51,760 nt of DNA from Bacteroidales bacterium. GTDB lineage: Bacteria; Bacteroidota; Bacteroidia; Bacteroidales; Muribaculaceae. The stretch's first letter is position 1. The number at the start of each line of letters is the position of its first letter. Of the stretch, positions 48,819-51,760 are shown piece by piece. Location: positions 1 through 51,760 of the forward strand of contig DXYS01000025.1 of assembly GCA_019415705.1 (NCBI GenBank), written 5' to 3'. The position numbers and the translations under genes were made by a program. A model generated the notes under the pieces. It saw only the letters and a list, made by a program, of their open reading frames with translations. It had not been told where the DNA came from and did no database searches.

Positions 48819-50519
48819 ATGGCTAACTTCTATACAGATAATCCCGATCTCAAGCATCATCTCAATCACCCGTTGATGCGCAAGATTGTCGAGCTTAAGG
48901 AACGCAACTTCACTGACGCCGACAAATTTGACTATGCTCCCCGCAACTTCGAGGACGCCATGGACAATTATGATAAAGTACTCGAAATCGTCGGTGATCT
49001 CTGCGGAGGCCTTATCGCCGATAACGCCGAGTCAGTCGACCATCAGGGCGCATCTTGCTCTGACGGCCGCGCACACTATGCCGACGGCACAGTCGCCAAC
49101 CTTGACGCCTGTCGCAAGGCCGGCCTGATGGGTATGTCGATGCCCCGTCGTTTCGGTGGCCTGAACTTCCCCATCACTCCCTACATCATGGCTGCTGACA
49201 TCGTCAGCCGTGCCGATACAGGCTTCGAAAACCTCTGGGGTCTGCAGGACTGCGCCGAGACCATCTACGAGTTTGCCGATGAGGATCAGAAACAGCGCTA
49301 CATCTCTCGTGTCTGCGAGGGCGAGACTATGTCTATGGACCTCACCGAGCCCGACGCCGGCTCTGACCTGCAGTCAGTAATGCTCCGCGCTACTCAGGAC
49401 GAGGACGGCACATGGCGTCTCAACGGTGTCAAGCGCTTCATCACCAACGGCGACAGCGACATCCACCTCGTGCTCGCACGCTCTGAGGAGGGTACAAAAG
49501 ACGGCCGTGGTCTGTCGATGTTCATCTACGACAAGCGTGACGGCGGTGTGACCGTGCGTCGTATCGAGAACAAGATGGGCATCAAGGGCTCGCCCACCTG
49601 CGAACTTGTCTACAAAAACGCCAAAGCCGAGCTTTGCGGCAACCGCCGTCTCGGTCTTATCAAATATGTGATGGCCCTTATGAACGGTGCCCGTCTCGGC
49701 ATCGCCGCCCAGTCGGTCGGCGTCAGCGAGCTCGCTTACCGTGAGGCTCTCGCTTATGCCAAGGAGCGCCGCCAGTTCGGCAAGGCCATCATCGAGTTCC
49801 CCGCCGTAGCCGAGATGATTTCGGTCATGAAGGCCAAACTCGACGCAAGCCGCGCGCTGCTCTATGAGACCTCTCGTTTCGTCGACATGTATAAACTCTA
49901 TGAGGATATCGCCAAAGAGCGCAGCCTGACAGCCGACGAGCGCGCCGAGATGAAGCATTACAGCAAACTCGCCGACGCCCTGACACCTATGGCCAAGGGC
50001 ATGGGCAGCGAATACTGCAACCAGAACGCCTATGACTGTATTCAGGTACACGGCGGCTCGGGCTTCATGAAAGATTATGCCTGTGAGCGCATCTATCGCG
50101 ACGCACGCATCACATCAATCTACGAAGGTACAACCCAGCTGCAGGTCGTAGCCGCTATCCGCCACGTGACCACCGGCACATATCTGAGCCTCATCCGCGA
50201 GTACGAGCAGCAGGAAATCGCTGCCGATCTGCATCCGCTCAAGGACAATCTCAAAGCCATGACCGAGCAGTATGAGAAAGCCGTCGCAGCTGTCGCAGCC
50301 GTCAATGAGCCGGCTTACACTGACTTCATGGCTCGCCGCATGGTAGAGATGGCCGGCAACATCGTGATGAGCTATCTGCTGCTCCTCGACGCTACACGCA
50401 ACGAGTCGTTCAAGGCTTCTGCCACCGTCTATAACAAGATGGCGCAGGCCGAGGTCGCCAAGCATGCCGATTTCATTGCCAACTTTACTCCTGACCAGCT
50501 CAGCTACTACAAAGCATAA
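48819..50519 (+). CDS. Acyl-CoA dehydrogenase, long form with C-terminal extension
   Basis: This 566-residue flavoenzyme is expected to oxidise an acyl-CoA and pass electrons to EtfAB, or run in reverse. The N-terminal part has GLMGMSMPRRFGGLNFPITPY. The central FAD-contacting segment is MSMDLTEPDAGSDLQSVMLRA. The C-terminal helical part has GSEYCNQNAYDCIQVHGGSGFMKDY and IYRDARITSIYEGTTQLQ, whose Glu is the catalytic base. About 120 residues follow the normal end, so it belongs to the longer dehydrogenases. The substrate is uncertain. The EtfB-EtfA-dehydrogenase order is the same as in butyryl-CoA dehydrogenase complexes, but no other butyrate genes are in view. Confidence 0.92.
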   Translation: MANFYTDNPDLKHHLNHPLMRKIVELKERNFTDADKFDYAPRNFEDAMDNYDKVLEIVGDLCGGLIADNAESVDHQGASCSDGRAHYADGTVANLDACRKAGLMGMSMPRRFGGLNFPITPYIMAADIVSRADTGFENLWGLQDCAETIYEFADEDQKQRYISRVCEGETMSMDLTEPDAGSDLQSVMLRATQDEDGTWRLNGVKRFITNGDSDIHLVLARSEEGTKDGRGLSMFIYDKRDGGVTVRRIENKMGIKGSPTCELVYKNAKAELCGNRRLGLIKYVMALMNGARLGIAAQSVGVSELAYREALAYAKERRQFGKAIIEFPAVAEMISVMKAKLDASRALLYETSRFVDMYKLYEDIAKERSLTADERAEMKHYSKLADALTPMAKGMGSEYCNQNAYDCIQVHGGSGFMKDYACERIYRDARITSIYEGTTQLQVVAAIRHVTTGTYLSLIREYEQQEIAADLHPLKDNLKAMTEQYEKAVAAVAAVNEPAYTDFMARRMVEMAGNIVMSYLLLLDATRNESFKASATVYNKMAQAEVAKHADFIANFTPDQLSYYKA

Positions 50520-50541
50520 TCACGCTTTAAAAACAAATGCT

Positions 50542-50582
50542 ATTCGCCTCCGAGCCGTTAATGCCCGGAGGCGAATTTTTTT
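50542..50582 (+). terminator. Terminator of the etf-acd operon
   Basis: The stem ATTCGCCTCCG/CGGAGGCGAAT (50542-50552, 50566-50576) runs directly into a run of T residues. Confidence 0.85.
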
Positions 50583-50721
50583 ATACAGACCGATTGACAA
50601 AAGCGCGGTTTCAGATACTGTTAACGGCAGCAGGAGAGTTATGGAGTGATTGATATCTGCCGGAATTTAAATTTTACACTAAAGACAACAAAAATTCCAC
50701 ATTAACACTCTTTAGTAATAC

Positions 50722-50729
50722 TATCTTTG
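50722..50729 (+). promoter_or_regulatory. Candidate promoter -7 box of the terminal beta-helix gene
   Basis: TATCTTTG has a predicted start near 50736. This leaves an unusually long leader of about 227 nt. No -33 box is seen at the standard spacing. Confidence 0.45.
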
Positions 50730-50735
50730 TAATAT

Positions 50736-50962
50736 ATAAAACCTTAAATTGACCATATGAAAAAACAGCCTGTCGGGTAGAATCATAGACATTTGGATTA
50801 CTTGCGCAATAGCATTTAATTTCATGTTGAGTGTCTGTTACAGGATAAACTTTTGCTGCGATTGAGTGTACGCGATTGTCTGTGACAGAGACAAATTACC
50901 TGTTTGGCTGTTATCAATTCCTGATATGTATTAAAACATAACCATTTATAAATTTTTTTATC
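50736..50962 (+). other. Long untranslated leader before the beta-helix gene
   Basis: These 227 nt hold no supported gene. A tiny frame at 50757-50780 would encode MKKQPVG, and a 6-bp hairpin (TTGTCT/AGACAA) lies at 50876-50894. I match no known riboswitch. Confidence 0.3.
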
Positions 50963-51760
50963 ATGAAAAAACTGATTTTATCATTGTCACTGACAGCGGC
51001 ATTAGGTCTGCAGGCAGCCGAGGTCAATGTCAGTCCTGCTGATTTAACTTCGGCTTGGAACAATGCGGCCGACGGCGACGTGCTGGTGATGAGCGAGGGT
51101 TCATACACAGGTTCCTTAACCTTTCCCTCGGGAAAAACTATAACTCTTAAAGCTGCTGACGGAGCAACAGTCGATTTTCTTGCCAATATAAGAGCAAGTG
51201 ATGAGACGCTGACAAATGGTGGCGTTATATTTGACGGCTTCGCAATCAACCCAAGTAATGATTATCTGTTTGATTTATCCAAGTATGGAAATGTCAAAAC
51301 TATTACCATGAAAAATTGCTCGATAACCGGAATCGGTCGTTGTTTTTTACGTACGAGTAATACCGGTTACAGTGTCGATGAAATAATACTTGACGGTTGT
51401 CTTATATATAATTGCGGCACGAATGGATATAATTTTATTTATCCTAAACATATAGTCAAAAGTGTCTCGGTGAGCAACAGTACGCTGTATAACTATACTA
51501 ACGGCGAGAGTCTTTTCTGTCCTAATGCATCAGATGCAACAAATGCATTCACTTTTAATTTTACAAACAACACGGTCTATCGCTGGGGCAAGAGCAATGA
51601 CCGCGCACTGGCAAAGGTCGCCGGAAATTATGGCGCAGGGTCGGTTTATACTATAAAAGATAATATTATCTATAAAGGCGGAGCTGATAACATCACACCT
51701 TATATCAATGTCACTAACTTAAGGCTAGAGACCACGTTTGTAGTTTGTGAATGTTATATA
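50963..51760 (+). CDS. Secreted beta-helix-like surface protein, 3'-truncated by window edge
   Basis: The visible 266 codons stay open to the window end. A signal peptide (MKKLILSLSLTAALGLQAA) is followed by WNNAADGDVLVMSEGSYTG and TITLKAADGATVDF, then repeated strand-turn units: GVIFDGFAI, TITMKNCSITGIG, EIILDGCLIYNCG, SVSVSNSTLYNY and YTIKDNIIYKGG. The recurring hydrophobic-Asn/Asp-G/N-x-x pattern every 20 to 25 residues fits a right-handed parallel beta-helix. It resembles the DUF4957 or pectate-lyase-like proteins of Bacteroidales, which often act on, or attach to, polysaccharides. The catalytic part, if any, is not visible. It has its own candidate promoter. Confidence 0.75.
   Translation, partial: MKKLILSLSLTAALGLQAAEVNVSPADLTSAWNNAADGDVLVMSEGSYTGSLTFPSGKTITLKAADGATVDFLANIRASDETLTNGGVIFDGFAINPSNDYLFDLSKYGNVKTITMKNCSITGIGRCFLRTSNTGYSVDEIILDGCLIYNCGTNGYNFIYPKHIVKSVSVSNSTLYNYTNGESLFCPNASDATNAFTFNFTNNTVYRWGKSNDRALAKVAGNYGAGSVYTIKDNIIYKGGADNITPYINVTNLRLETTFVVCECYI

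Noticed and set aside
50757..50780. Seven-codon leader peptide MKKQPVG
   Set aside because: It is too short and has no run of regulatory codons or paired attenuator hairpin.
1..51760. CRISPR arrays, complete insertion sequences and integrases
   Set aside because: No regularly spaced direct repeats, transposase or recombinase motifs were seen anywhere in the window.

Overview
The window looks like chromosome from a Bacteroidales bacterium, most plausibly a Muribaculaceae-type gut commensal. Four things point there. Promoters follow the Bacteroidetes pattern (TAnnTTTG -7 boxes, sometimes with TTTG 19-20 bp upstream). There is an LpxC-FabZ fusion between lpxD and lpxA. The arginine operon contains the Bacteroides-type ArgF' transcarbamylase. 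Signature Bacteroidetes families (a Porin_10-like protein, DUF4923, DUF695) are present. The family-level placement is inference. No search was run; all calls come from reading the sequence.

Layout. (1) 1-360: one partial and one complete tRNA-Gly(GCC), a tRNA-Leu(GAG) and a terminator. (2) 440-2870: a decayed tail-gene remnant of a prophage. It starts in interspersed palindromic repeats and contains a tail-assembly chaperone with an apparent -1 frameshift site, a truncated tape-measure gene, and a second partial copy of the same segment. Each copy carries a different small antisense membrane-protein gene with its own promoter between near-identical flanks. (3) 2873-5796: a GNAT-PAS fusion and an outer-membrane porin, divergent. 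(4) 5926-14052: a compact eight-gene arginine operon (GNAT acyltransferase, argG, argC, argD, argF', argB, argE, argH), probably using N-succinyl intermediates. (5) 14244-17460: glnS and a TPR gene. (6) 17915-22432: an AT-rich defence cassette of vsr, an M.HpaII-like cytosine methylase, a PD-(D/E)XK-like nuclease, an HpaII-like endonuclease and a DUF4062 gene. (7) 22663-25584: a secreted protein, an MBL hydrolase, rsmG and a CvfB-like S1 protein. (8) 25740-29397: lpxD, lpxC-fabZ, lpxA and RNase P RNA. (9) 29422-36954: a DUF695 gene, lysC, lysA, an ABC-F ATPase, a Dabb protein and a trkH-trkA potassium uptake pair. (10) 37076-41305: a DUF4923 gene, a CapD-type sugar dehydratase and trigger factor. 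(11) 41503-46730: purL and a PurF-like protein lacking its glutaminase nucleophile. (12) 46885-50519: etfB, etfA and an acyl-CoA dehydrogenase. (13) 50963 to the end: the start of a secreted beta-helix-like protein.

The core genes form coherent pathways (arginine, lipid A/fatty acid, lysine via diaminopimelate, purines, flavin-based electron transfer). The accessory interest lies in the phage remnant, where two unlike small membrane genes occupy the same slot between nearly identical phage flanks, and in the defence cassette. Several core proteins are also atypical: the Cys-less PurF homologue, the ABC-F protein with a degenerate second ATPase site, the Ala at the ArgF' specificity position, and the cysteine cluster in the arginine-operon GNAT.
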